Part shown: positions 16,569 through 25,194 of the stretch, one piece after another
Layout of the letters: every line of letters starts with the position of its first letter
How positions within the stretch are numbered: position 1 is the first letter of the stretch
Origin: JBBSMX01 sp038232935
GTDB lineage: Bacteria > Bacteroidota > Rhodothermia > Rhodothermales > JANQRZ01
DNA length: 58,576 nucleotides
NCBI GenBank assembly: GCA_038232935.1
Contig: JBBSMX010000006.1
Coordinates: 1-58,576, forward strand
Direction: 5' to 3'
Notes under the pieces: model-generated
Databases searched by the model: none
Told to the model about the DNA's origin: nothing
The model's input: the letters and a program-made list of their open reading frames with translations, nothing else
Translations under genes and position numbers: made by a program

Positions 16569-19500
16569 TTACCGTTCGCGTTGGGCCGTAGCGGCGGCGG
16601 GGGTGTCGGGGTAGGCGGCGATCACGCGCTGGTAGGCTTCGTCGGCGCGGCCGGACTCGCCGAGGCGGCGGAAGGCGCGGGCGCGGACGAGGAGCGCATC
16701 GGCCACTTCTTCGGGGTAACCGGCGAAGCGGTTCTCCACGTCGAGTCGGTCGAGGGCGGCGAGGACGCCCTGCATATCGCCCTGCGCGAAGAGGGCTTCG
16801 GCGAGGCGGACGACGGCTTCGGCCCCCGCCGCGTCTGTGTTGGTGGCGGCGAGGTCGCGGTAGAACTCCACCGCGTCGTCAGCGCGGCCCTGGGCTTCGA
16901 GTGCACGGGCGAGACCGAGCCCGGCCCGGTCGGCGAGGGGTGTGTTCGGCACCGACTCGATCACCGCCCCGAAGAGCGCTTCAGCGTCCGTGACGCGGCC
17001 GAGCCCGAGGAGCGTTTCGGCCTCCCCGAGCCGGGCTTCGGCCCCGGCCTCCGGCGTGGCCGCCTCGTCGGCGAGCGAGCGGAAGAGTGTGAGGGCGTCG
17101 GCGTAGCGTTCCGCGTCGAGGTAGAGCGTGCCGAGGCGGGCGCTGGCCTCGGGCCGCACGCTCGCGTTCGGGTACCGCTCGATCACGCGCCGGAGGAACG
17201 GCTCGGCTTCGCGCGGCTGGCCGAGATCGGCGTAGGCGCGGCCGACGTAGAGGTTCGCCGCCGCGATCAGGGCGTCGTCCTGCGCCGTGCGGATGAAGCT
17301 CTGAAAGGCCGTGATGGCCTCGCGGAGGTTCCCGCTCTGGAACGCCCCCTCGGCCTGCCGGAAGCGCAGCTCGTCGAGCACCGCCGCGTCGGGGTTCTGC
17401 TCGGCATATTGCTGCACGATCTCGTCGAGCTGGTACTCATCGCCCTGGGCGGTGAGGGAATATTGGACGCCCGAGAGCGCGTCCACGACGAACGGGCTGT
17501 TCGGGTAGCGGTCGAGCACGGCGCGGTAGGCGGCGGTGGCCTCGCGGAGCTTACCCTGGTTGTAGAGCGCGTCGCCGATGCCGTACTGCGCCTTCGGCGC
17601 GAGCGGCGAGCCGGGGTACCGATCGAGTACGACGCGGTAGTCCGCAATCGCACGGTCGTAGTTGCCCTGCTGGAAGGCGAGTGCGCCCTTCGCGTACTGC
17701 GCCTGCGCCCGCAGTGACGATTCCGGATACTGGCTCAGCAGGCGGTCGTAGGCGGCGACGGCCTGGGCAGCGCGGCCCGCATTCCCGTGGGCCTGGCCGA
17801 TCTGGAAGAGGGCGTAGTCCGCGCCGCCGACCGTCGTGTCCTCGATCCGCTGGTACGTGACAATCGCGTCGTCGAAGCGCTTGAGGGCGAAGTAGGCGTC
17901 GGCGAGGCGGAGGCGGGCGTCGGTGGTGTAGGGGACGATCTCGCTGCCGGGGCGGTACGAGGCGAGGAAGCGCTCGAAGGCCGTGGCGGCGCGGGCGTAG
18001 TCGCCGCGCTTGAAGAGGGTCCACGCGAGGGCGTAGCGGGCGGCGTCCTGCTGGCGGTGATCGGGGAATTTTTGCAGGAAGTCGGCGAAGAGGGTTTCGG
18101 CACGCTGGAGGGCGGCGGCGTTGCCGGCCTGTCCTTCCTGAAACGAGGCCTCGGCCGCCCAGAACAACGTCTCGCCCGCGCGTGGGCCGCTCGGGTTGCG
18201 CTGGAAGATCCGCTGAAGCTGGCTGGCCGCCTCGGCGTACTGGCCCGCGAGGTAGAGGTTGTAGCCCTGCTGGAAGGCTACCTCGCCGCTCAGTTCGGCC
18301 GAAGCGGTGCCGAGCGCTTCGGCCCGCTCGTTCGCGCGCTGCGCCTTCCGGTAGTCGCCGAGCGCGGCGTAGGTCTCGCCGAGCATCCGCGCGGCCTCAC
18401 CGGCGAAGGCGGAGGTCGGGTAGCGCTCGAGCAGCTGGTCGAACGACTGGGCGGCCTCGTCCCACCGGCGGACGCCGTAGAGCAGGACCCCGCGCTCGAA
18501 GAGGGCCGCGTCCGCGAACGGGCTCTCCGGCCGGCGGAGGTGGACGGCTTCGAGCCGCCGCGCTGCCTCGTCGATCTGCCCGAGCCGTTTGAGCGCGAGC
18601 CCTTCGTAGTACGTCGCCTCGGCGGCGAGGTCGTCGAAATCGGTTTCGGGCCACTGCCGGACGGCGCTGTAGTTGTCTGCTGCGTTAGTCCAGTTCTCCT
18701 GCTCCCACGCGATGCGTGCCTGCCCGAAGCGGGCGCGGCGGGCGTAAAGGCCGGTGGCGTCGATCTGCGCGAAGTACGCCTCGGCCTCAGTCAGCCGGTC
18801 GAGGCGGAGGGCGGCTTCGCCGAGGAGGAAGAGGGCGCGGTCGCGGGTCGGGCCGGAGAGGTCGGGGAGGCGGCGCTCGCCCTCGGTGATGGCGCGGTCG
18901 TACTGCCCGGTGCGGAGGTACGCGTCGGTGAGGGCGAGGCCGACGCGGCGGTCCTCGGGCGTCCGGCTGTAGCGGGAGGCGAGTTGACCGAAGGCGTCGG
19001 CGGCCTCGGCGTAGCGGCCCCGCTCGAACTCGGCGAAGCCGACGGCATAGAGCGCCTGCGGCGCGGCGAGGGAGCGGGGATACTCGGCGGAGACGCGGCC
19101 GAGGTAGGCGAGGGCAGCGTCGGGGCGGTCCTGCCGGAGGGAGGTCTGGCCCATGAGCAGGAGCGCGCGGGCGGCGTCTTCGGGCGGCTGCTCCTCTTCG
19201 AGCGCTTCGGAGAGCGCGTCGAGCGCCCGGTCGTACTGCTCGGTGGCGAAGTAGTACTCGCCGAGGGCGAGGCGGGCGCGGGGCGCGAGCGGATGCGCCG
19301 GGTAGCGGGCGCGGAAATCGGCGAGGAGCTGGGCTGCGGTCGCGTCGTCGCCTACGGCGAGGGCGGCCTCGCCGCCGTAGAACAGGGCGTCGGGGGTGAG
19401 CGGGTCGTTCGGGTACGCGGCGCGAAAGGTGGCGAACGCGCGCTCGGCCTCCCCGAACAGGCGGGCGTCGAAGAGGGCGTACGCGTCGGCGAAGGCGATC

Positions 19501-19580
19501 TCGGCCCCGGCCGGGTCGGGCTGCGCGAGGGCGGGGGCGGCGAAGAGCGCGACGAGGAGCGCGGCGGTGAGGGGACGCAT
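16569..19580 (-). CDS. Large secreted tetratricopeptide-repeat protein
   Basis: 1003 residues from ATG 19580. MRPLTAALLVALFAAPALAQP is a Sec signal peptide, so the protein is periplasmic or outer-membrane associated. Nearly the whole length is TPR: units of 33-36 residues with A-x-Y-x-F/AL-x-x-Y-P-x-(S/T/N) endings (YPNDPLTPDALFYGGEAAL, YPAHPLAPRARLALGEYY, YPGSPLAPKAQYGIGDALY and many more). The pattern is of the BamD/YbgF kind, in which each repeat ends in YP. First gene of the operon running to exbD, preceded by a TATCTTAG promoter-like element. A scaffold role in envelope machinery is inferred; no enzyme domain is seen. Confidence 0.85.
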   Translation of the reverse strand: MRPLTAALLVALFAAPALAQPDPAGAEIAFADAYALFDARLFGEAERAFATFRAAYPNDPLTPDALFYGGEAALAVGDDATAAQLLADFRARYPAHPLAPRARLALGEYYFATEQYDRALDALSEALEEEQPPEDAARALLLMGQTSLRQDRPDAALAYLGRVSAEYPRSLAAPQALYAVGFAEFERGRYAEAADAFGQLASRYSRTPEDRRVGLALTDAYLRTGQYDRAITEGERRLPDLSGPTRDRALFLLGEAALRLDRLTEAEAYFAQIDATGLYARRARFGQARIAWEQENWTNAADNYSAVRQWPETDFDDLAAEATYYEGLALKRLGQIDEAARRLEAVHLRRPESPFADAALFERGVLLYGVRRWDEAAQSFDQLLERYPTSAFAGEAARMLGETYAALGDYRKAQRANERAEALGTASAELSGEVAFQQGYNLYLAGQYAEAASQLQRIFQRNPSGPRAGETLFWAAEASFQEGQAGNAAALQRAETLFADFLQKFPDHRQQDAARYALAWTLFKRGDYARAATAFERFLASYRPGSEIVPYTTDARLRLADAYFALKRFDDAIVTYQRIEDTTVGGADYALFQIGQAHGNAGRAAQAVAAYDRLLSQYPESSLRAQAQYAKGALAFQQGNYDRAIADYRVVLDRYPGSPLAPKAQYGIGDALYNQGKLREATAAYRAVLDRYPNSPFVVDALSGVQYSLTAQGDEYQLDEIVQQYAEQNPDAAVLDELRFRQAEGAFQSGNLREAITAFQSFIRTAQDDALIAAANLYVGRAYADLGQPREAEPFLRRVIERYPNASVRPEASARLGTLYLDAERYADALTLFRSLADEAATPEAGAEARLGEAETLLGLGRVTDAEALFGAVIESVPNTPLADRAGLGLARALEAQGRADDAVEFYRDLAATNTDAAGAEAVVRLAEALFAQGDMQGVLAALDRLDVENRFAGYPEEVADALLVRARAFRRLGESGRADEAYQRVIAAYPDTPAAATAQRER

Positions 19581-19608
19581 AGAGGAGGCGGGTGAAAATC
19601 GACGCGGC

Positions 19609-19616
19609 CTAAGATA
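19609..19616 (-). promoter_or_regulatory. Putative -7 element TATCTTAG for the TPR-to-exbD operon
   Basis: On the minus strand TATCTTAG lies 28 bp before ATG 19580. It matches the TATCTTnn element found before several other genes here. No clear TTG at -33 is visible. Confidence 0.4.
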
Positions 19617-19844
19617 ACCGAGGAACGCATCGTGCCGCGCCCTTCGCATCTCACCGCCTACGAAACAAAACGCCCGCAGTGACACGTTCAAGAAGAAGGG
19701 CGCTCCGAAACCCCATACCACTTCGGAGCCCTGCCGCCGCCTGTCGCTCGCCGCCGCGTCCGGACCCGTCCCCGCGACCGGCTTCTGTGCCCGCATGTGG
19801 CTGGCTCTTTTCACCTACAGCCCTTTCGCATCCTACCTCCCGTC

Positions 19845-20474
19845 ATGGAAAACAAATCCGATAAGAACGCCGCCAAGTCCGACGCGCCCGACCTCTCTAC
19901 GACGTCGCCCACCGGAACGCCCACCGCTAAGGCCAGCGGGGCTACCGCTTCTAGCACGGACGCCAGCATGGGCTCCGGCAGCAAGCCTGCCTCCTCCTCC
20001 ACCAACGCCCACTCGGCCCGGCCCGTCACCAGCACGCCTGCCTTCGGCGACCCGACCGTGGACCGTCTCTCCCTCGATCCTGCCGATAGCGACGACTGGG
20101 TGACGCGCACGAAGCTGTGGGTGGAGGAGAACCCCGCTCTCGCGATTGTCGGGGCCATCGGGATCGGGCTGCTCGTCGGCCGGATCGTGATGGCGGCGAT
20201 CCCCGAGCCCGAGCCGAAGACGCTCACGGCCAAGATCGAGAAGCGCGCCAAAACGCTCTCGAAGCAGGGCCGCTACTACGCCGACGACGCCGGGGACGCG
20301 ATCTCCAAGCAGCTCGCCGTCGCCGCCGAAGCGCTCGCCGAGGCGTCGCACGCCGTCTCCAAGAACGCGAAGCACGGGTTCGAGGAGGCGAAGGACTTCA
20401 GCGAGAGCATCGCCGAGGCCATCGGGCAGGCGTTCTCGAAGAAGGCCGGCGACTGGCTCGACAAGATCACCTGA
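19845..20474 (+). CDS. Membrane-anchored DUF883/YqjD-like protein
   Basis: 209 residues from ATG 19845. The first 80 residues are a low-complexity Ser/Thr/Ala/Pro region. A short segment leads to one TM helix (NPALAIVGAIGIGLLVGRIVM, about 115-135), then a charged, Ala/Lys-rich amphipathic helix (TAKIEKRAKTLSKQGRYYADD... ASHAVSKNAKHGFEEAKDF). Helix plus glycine-rich TM recalls DUF883 (ElaB/YqjD) proteins, which bind ribosomes in E. coli, but here the order is TM before helix. Monocistronic: a hairpin terminator follows at 20540-20571. Cell role is not known. Confidence 0.65.
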   Translation: MENKSDKNAAKSDAPDLSTTSPTGTPTAKASGATASSTDASMGSGSKPASSSTNAHSARPVTSTPAFGDPTVDRLSLDPADSDDWVTRTKLWVEENPALAIVGAIGIGLLVGRIVMAAIPEPEPKTLTAKIEKRAKTLSKQGRYYADDAGDAISKQLAVAAEALAEASHAVSKNAKHGFEEAKDFSESIAEAIGQAFSKKAGDWLDKIT

Positions 20475-20539
20475 GTCGGCCCCGTCGCGTGCTACGCTGA
20501 ACGGCTGAGCGCGCAGACGGCATTCGGCCCATTCTTCAC

Positions 20540-20571
20540 CGGAGGCGGTGGCCGCGAGGTCGCCGCCTCCG
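20540..20571 (+). terminator. Stem-loop after the DUF883-like gene
   Basis: CGGAGGCGG (20540-20548) pairs with CCGCCTCCG (20563-20571) around a 14-nt loop. There is no T-run, so it may act as a weak terminator or 3' end stabiliser. Confidence 0.5.
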
Positions 20572-20582
20572 CGTGCGTAGGC

Positions 20583-20590
20583 TATCTTCG
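20583..20590 (+). promoter_or_regulatory. Putative -7 element TATCTTCG for the PfkB kinase gene
   Basis: TATCTTCG fits the Bacteroidota-type TAnnTTnG -7 element and sits 42 bp before ATG 20633, just after the terminator hairpin of the preceding gene. Confidence 0.4.
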
Positions 20591-20632
20591 AGCCTGTCCT
20601 TTTTCGACCCTACGTCCTCCGAGCCCGAAGTT

Positions 20633-21574
20633 ATGAGCGTCCTCGCCGTCGGCACCGTCGCCTTCGACACGATCGAAACCCCGTTCGGCAAAGCCGAGCG
20701 CATCCTCGGGGGCTCCGGCACCTACATCGCCCTCGCGGCGCGCTACCTCACCGCGCCCGTCCGCGTCGTCGGCGTCGTCGGGCGAGACTTCCCGGAGGAG
20801 CACACCGACCTGTTCCGCACACGGGGGATCGACACGGAGGGGCTCGTGCGAGACGAGGAGGGGGAGACGTTCTTCTGGGCCGGCCGCTACCACTACGACC
20901 TCAACCGCCGGGACACGCTCGCCACCCACCTCAACGTGCTCGCTACGTTCGACCCCGAGGTGCCTACCTCGTACCGCGACAGCCGGATCGTCTGCCTCGG
21001 CAACCTCGACCCGACCGTGCAGCAGAAGGTGCTCGATCAGATGGAGGCCCCGGAGCTGGTCATCCTCGACACGATGAACTACTGGATCGAGCACACGCCT
21101 AGAGAGCTGAAGAAGACGTTGAAAGGGGTGGACGTGCTCGTCATCAACGATTCCGAGGCCCGCGAGCTGTCCGGTGAGCCGAACCTCGTCCGGGCCGCCC
21201 GCATCATCCGGGGGATGGGCCCGCAGACGCTCGTCATCAAAAAGGGCGAGCACGGCGCTCTCCTCTTCCGCGACGGCACCGTGTTCAGCGCCCCGGCCTT
21301 CCCACTCGAAGACATCTACGACCCGACGGGCGCGGGCGACGCGTTCATGGGCGGCTTCGCCGGCTACCTCGCCCGCACCGATCCGCACGACCCGGAGGAG
21401 ATGCGCCGCGCCGTCGTGCTCGGCAGCGCCCTCGCCTCGTTCGTCGTAGAGGCTTTCGGGACGGAGCGACTGCTGAACCTCGGCAGCGCCGACCTCGAAA
21501 CGCGCATCGCCTCCTTCCACGAACTGTCGGCGATCCCCGAGATGAGCGGGGCGATGCATACGCCGAGCTTCTGA
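20633..21574 (+). CDS. PfkB-family carbohydrate/nucleoside kinase
   Basis: 313 residues from ATG 20633. The N-terminal VGTVAFDTIETPFGK...LGGSGTYIALAAR is the substrate-side glycine motif (GGSGTYIA). The C-terminal DPTGAGDAFMGGFAGYL is PfkB signature 2, with the anion hole GAGD and catalytic Asp236. VLVINDSEARELSGE and LVIKKGEHGALL are also typical of ribokinase-like folds. The substrate is not certain; such short proteins are often annotated as sugar or adenosine kinases. Convergent with the HhH protein gene, 12 bp apart. Confidence 0.85.
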   Translation: MSVLAVGTVAFDTIETPFGKAERILGGSGTYIALAARYLTAPVRVVGVVGRDFPEEHTDLFRTRGIDTEGLVRDEEGETFFWAGRYHYDLNRRDTLATHLNVLATFDPEVPTSYRDSRIVCLGNLDPTVQQKVLDQMEAPELVILDTMNYWIEHTPRELKKTLKGVDVLVINDSEARELSGEPNLVRAARIIRGMGPQTLVIKKGEHGALLFRDGTVFSAPAFPLEDIYDPTGAGDAFMGGFAGYLARTDPHDPEEMRRAVVLGSALASFVVEAFGTERLLNLGSADLETRIASFHELSAIPEMSGAMHTPSF

Positions 21575-21586
21575 GCCGTCGCCCGG

Positions 21587-22693
21587 CTAGATCTCGCCCG
21601 GGGCGTGCTGGCGGCGGAGGCGCGGTTGGAAGAGGTCAAACAGAGCGGACTGGGCATCGAGCACCCACCGGTCGAAGATCTCGTTCTCCGACACCGTGCC
21701 GAGTTCGTCGGCGATGCAGCTCGCGTCGCTTCGGTGCCAGCCTGCGATCTCGTCGAGTGTGGTAACGCCGAGGCGGTAGAGTGCCGCCTGCGTCTCGTCG
21801 TCGATCCCTGGGATGATGGTGAGGTTCTGTTCGTCCTTCCGCGTTTCGCTGAGGGCTTTATCGTCGGAGGGAGTGTGCTTCACGGCGAGGGGCACGGGCC
21901 GGCCTGAGCGTGGGGTCGGGGAGGGTGCCGTAGGCGCAGCCGTCGTGCCATCGCCAGCGTGGAGGGGCGGTGCCTCCGTCGCCGCCTCGTCCGACTCGAA
22001 GTCCAACCAGTCGAGCAGGGTGTCGAACTCGGACAGGGGACCCGGTGCCTCAACGGTTTCCTCTTCGGCGGGAAGTGCGAAATCGGCGAACGGGTGTACC
22101 GGGGCAGGAGGCGGCTCGGGCTCGAAGGTGGAGGAGAACGCCTCGGTCGGGATGATGAAATTCGAGGGCGGATCTGCATCGAAAGGCCCCTCCCACGCAG
22201 GCGGAGCATCGGGGACTTCGTCCTCTGCGATGGGCCATTCGGCCTCGCCTGCGGACTCGTCCGCTTCCACGATAGGCTCGTCGATCTCTGCGGCCGATTC
22301 GATGACTTCCTCGTGCCTGTCTGTGGAGGAGGCGGGGAGAGCCGCCTCGAACGGATCGGCGAACACGTAGTCCTTGTGGGGGACGAACGCGAAAGGGGTG
22401 TCGGGGGCTGCTCCTGCTGGAAGGTAATCAGTGGCTGGAGCGTGGGCTACCGTATCGGCTGCTGCATCGAGCGCTACGCCATCGAGCGCTGTGCCGGTCT
22501 CCTCGTCGGCGGGATCGGGGAGGTGGGTCTTTGCGTTGGCCTCAATGGTTCGGCGGAGTTGACTGCGGAGCTTGCGCATCTCCTTCTTCTGGCACTCGAT
22601 CTCGGAACGGGTGTGGTCCTCCAGTTCTTGAATCCGGCGCGCGCACGCGTCGAGCTGGATTTCGAGGTCGTCGAACAGTGGGTCGGCGCTCAT
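21587..22693 (-). CDS. Coiled-coil, acidic linker and helix-hairpin-helix protein
   Basis: 368 residues. Residues 8-55 are a heptad-rich coiled coil (IQLDACARRIQELEDHTRSE and onward). A disordered, Glu/Pro/Ala-rich middle of about 215 residues follows. The C-terminal 90 residues contain NLTIIPGIDDETQAALYRLGVTTLDEIAGW, a helix-hairpin-helix of the kind at the end of ribosomal L21-fusions and DUF4332/FEN1-like proteins, where it binds DNA or mediates assembly. No nuclease motif is visible. Divergent from the cytochrome gene with a 311 bp gap. Function unknown. Confidence 0.65.
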   Translation of the reverse strand: MSADPLFDDLEIQLDACARRIQELEDHTRSEIECQKKEMRKLRSQLRRTIEANAKTHLPDPADEETGTALDGVALDAAADTVAHAPATDYLPAGAAPDTPFAFVPHKDYVFADPFEAALPASSTDRHEEVIESAAEIDEPIVEADESAGEAEWPIAEDEVPDAPPAWEGPFDADPPSNFIIPTEAFSSTFEPEPPPAPVHPFADFALPAEEETVEAPGPLSEFDTLLDWLDFESDEAATEAPPLHAGDGTTAAPTAPSPTPRSGRPVPLAVKHTPSDDKALSETRKDEQNLTIIPGIDDETQAALYRLGVTTLDEIAGWHRSDASCIADELGTVSENEIFDRWVLDAQSALFDLFQPRLRRQHAPGEI

Positions 22694-23004
22694 AGCGGGG
22701 TTCTCGGTGGGTTCGACGGGCGGGGCGGGATCATGCGTCCGGCCTCATGCGGTTGCGAATGCGCAGGTCGAGGTGATTTGGAAAAGGAGGGTTTACAGAA
22801 TGAAGCGCGCGAAGGGGGAAGGAACGCCCTGACGGCACGTTGGAGGACGTGGGTTCGGAAAGCAAGAGGTATTCCAAACGGGAGCATCGAATGCTCAAGA
22901 AGAGGGGGCACATCGCCGAGAGGGGACGCCGTGTGGACCTGTGAGCGGCACGGGACGATGGTATCTTCCGCTCGTTTGTGCCCACGCCCGCTTCGCGCCT
23001 ACCG
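22694..23004. promoter_or_regulatory. Divergent intergenic region with a TATCTTCC element for the cytochrome gene
   Basis: The gap separates the minus-strand HhH gene from the plus-strand cytochrome gene. TATCTTCC at 22962-22969 sits 35 bp before ATG 23005, with CTG 20 bp further upstream as a weak -33 box. The remainder (about 22745-22930) is purine-rich on the plus strand, with no convincing ORF or RNA fold that I could see. Confidence 0.4.
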
Positions 23005-25110
23005 ATGCGCCTCTCCTTTCTGTTGCTTTGCTGCCTGAGCGTCGGCCTCGCTGCGCTCTCCGGGTGCCGCGCCGAAACGCCCGTCGAGGCCGTGGGGGAG
23101 CCGCCCATTGCGGGAGCGACGTACGCCGGTGACGAGGCGTGTGCCTCCTGCCACGCCGACCTCTATGTGAGCTACCACCGCACCGGCATGGGCCGCTCCG
23201 CCTCGCGCTTCGACCCCGAGAACGCGCCGGAGCGCTTCGACACGGAGAGCCGCAGCCCGGTCGTCTACAACGAGAACTTCGACTATTACTACCAGGCGTT
23301 CGTCCGGGGCGATACGCTCTATCAGCGCGAGTTCCGGCTGGATGAGCGTGGCGAAGTGAGCTACGAACAGGTCCACCGCGCGGACTACGTCGTCGGCAGC
23401 GGGAACGCGACGCGGTCGTACCTCATGCGCACGAATGGCTTCGTCACCGAGATGCCGCTCACGTGGTACGTCGAGCGGAAGATCTGGGACATGAGCCCCG
23501 GCTACCACACGTCCAACAGCCGGTTCGAGCGCCCGGCCAACCTCGAGTGCGTGACGTGCCACAACGGGCTGCCCGAACACACTCCGTTCACGCAGAACCA
23601 CTACGCCGAGCTTCCGCTCGGGATCACGTGCGAGCGGTGCCACGGCCCCGCCGCCGCCCACGTCGAGGCGCGGCTGGCTGGCGTCGAGCCGCCCGAAGGT
23701 GCGCCGGACCCGAACCTGCTCGACCTCGCCTCGCTCGACCGCGGGCTCCAGCTCAGCGTCTGCCAGCAGTGCCACCTCGAAGGGCTCGCCGTCTTCGCGC
23801 CGGGCGAGGACCCGACCACGGTCCGCCCCGGCCAGCCCCTCGCGTCTCACCGTGCCGTCTTCGCCCGCCTCGATCAGATCGATGATCCGGACGACTTCGG
23901 GATCGCCTCCCACGCGCAACGGCTCGCCCAGAGCGCCTGCTTCAAAGCGAGCGCGATGACCTGCACGACGTGCCACGACCCACACCAGCCGACGGCCGAA
24001 CTCGGCCCCGACGCCTTCAATGCGACGTGCCGGAGTTGCCACGGCGGCGACGGCGATCCGTCCAATGGACCGAGCCCGCACGAGGCGCTGTGCGAACGCC
24101 CGGGCGTTGGCTCGCCCGCCGAGGCGATGACGGGCGATTGCGTGAGCTGCCACATGCAGGTCGGCGGCACCTCCGACATCCCGCACGTCTCGTTCACCGA
24201 CCACTGGATTCGCCGCCGCCTTCCGCCCGCCCGCCCGCCCGGCCTGATCGAGCGTGACCTCAGTCGGACGGAGCCGTTCGTGCTCGTCAACCTGCTGGCA
24301 GACGAGGCCCCGAGGCCGCCCGGCGAGGCCGACCTCGAAACGGCCCTCGCGTATTTCCACCTCTACGAGACGGTGCATCCCCAGGCGTCGTACCTGCCCG
24401 ATGTGGCGGCGCGCGTCCGGCGTGGGCTAGTCGCCGGGGCGGACCGCGCCGACGCGCGTGTTGCGCTCGGCCGGGCGCTGATGGGGATGGACTCGCTGGC
24501 CGCCGCCGAGGGCGCGCTCGGCGAGGCCGCCGCGGCGTACCCCGGCGATGCGTGGGCGCAGTACTGGCTCGGGACCGTGCGAACCCGGCGCGGGAATGCG
24601 CAGGCGGCGGAAGGGCCGCTACGCCGTGCCGTCGAGATCCAGCCCTTGTTGGTGGAGGCCCGCATCGCGCTGGCGGATGTGCTGGGGGCGATGGGCCGGA
24701 CGGATGAGGCGGTGCAGCAGCTCGAAGCGGCCGTGGCGGCGGACCCTCTGCACCACCCGGCCGCGTGGAACAACCTCGGCTTCATCCACCTGCAGGCCGG
24801 TCGCACCGACGCCGCCGAGCAGCCCCTCGAAACGGCGGTGCAGCTCGACCCGGACTTCGCGGAGGCCCGCGTGAATCTCGGCTCGCTCTACCTGCTGGGC
24901 GGGCGACTCGAACCGGCCGTCGAGCAGTTCGAGCAGGCCATCCGCGCCCGGCCGGATTATGCTCCGGCCTACGGCAACCTCGGCGTGGCTTACGCCCAAC
25001 TCGGCCGCACCGCCGAGGCTCGGCGGATGTTCGAGCGCCTGCTCGTCCTCAACCCCGGCGATCAGCGCGCCCGCGCCTATTTGGCTCAACTCGACGCGGC
25101 GGAGTCATGA
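23005..25110 (+). CDS. Heptaheme c-type cytochrome lipoprotein with C-terminal TPRs
   Basis: 701 residues from ATG 23005; the GTG at 22978 would only add a non-signal extension. The signal ends in LSGC, a lipobox with Cys21. Seven CxxCH heme sites begin at Cys46, 182, 209, 253, 320, 342 and 379 (CASCH, CVTCH, CERCH, CQQCH, CTTCH, CRSCH, CVSCH), the spacing of cytochrome c554-like proteins. From about residue 440 to the end there are six or so TPRs (WNNLGFIHLQAGRTDAAEQP, YGNLGVAYAQLGRTAEARRM). Likely a periplasm-facing electron-transfer protein. Its stop overlaps an ATG (25107) leading into the next cytochrome gene, so they form an operon. Confidence 0.88.
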   Translation: MRLSFLLLCCLSVGLAALSGCRAETPVEAVGEPPIAGATYAGDEACASCHADLYVSYHRTGMGRSASRFDPENAPERFDTESRSPVVYNENFDYYYQAFVRGDTLYQREFRLDERGEVSYEQVHRADYVVGSGNATRSYLMRTNGFVTEMPLTWYVERKIWDMSPGYHTSNSRFERPANLECVTCHNGLPEHTPFTQNHYAELPLGITCERCHGPAAAHVEARLAGVEPPEGAPDPNLLDLASLDRGLQLSVCQQCHLEGLAVFAPGEDPTTVRPGQPLASHRAVFARLDQIDDPDDFGIASHAQRLAQSACFKASAMTCTTCHDPHQPTAELGPDAFNATCRSCHGGDGDPSNGPSPHEALCERPGVGSPAEAMTGDCVSCHMQVGGTSDIPHVSFTDHWIRRRLPPARPPGLIERDLSRTEPFVLVNLLADEAPRPPGEADLETALAYFHLYETVHPQASYLPDVAARVRRGLVAGADRADARVALGRALMGMDSLAAAEGALGEAAAAYPGDAWAQYWLGTVRTRRGNAQAAEGPLRRAVEIQPLLVEARIALADVLGAMGRTDEAVQQLEAAVAADPLHHPAAWNNLGFIHLQAGRTDAAEQPLETAVQLDPDFAEARVNLGSLYLLGGRLEPAVEQFEQAIRARPDYAPAYGNLGVAYAQLGRTAEARRMFERLLVLNPGDQRARAYLAQLDAAES

Positions 25111-25143
25111 GACGACGGAACGATGAGTCGAGGAGAGGGTGGA

Positions 25144-25194
25144 GGATAGAGGGTGGAGGATGGAGCATGGCTCGCTATCCCCTACCCTCTATCC
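25144..25194. repeat. Heptamer hairpin element H2 with ATG in the loop
   Basis: A 23-nt left arm (25144-25166; units GATAGAG, GGTGGAG, GATGGAG) faces a 23-nt right arm (25172-25194; units of the CTCTATC/CCCTACC type). 18 of 23 positions are Watson-Crick and several others can be G-U. The 5-nt loop contains the probable ATG (25167) of the monoheme lipoprotein. 7-nt periodicity continues on both sides (GGTGGAG at 25137, CTCTATT to about 25208). Confidence 0.7.

Noticed and set aside
17787..19595. Plus-strand open frame of 602 codons opposite the TPR gene
   Set aside because: The TPR protein has a signal peptide and clear repeats; the antisense frame has none.
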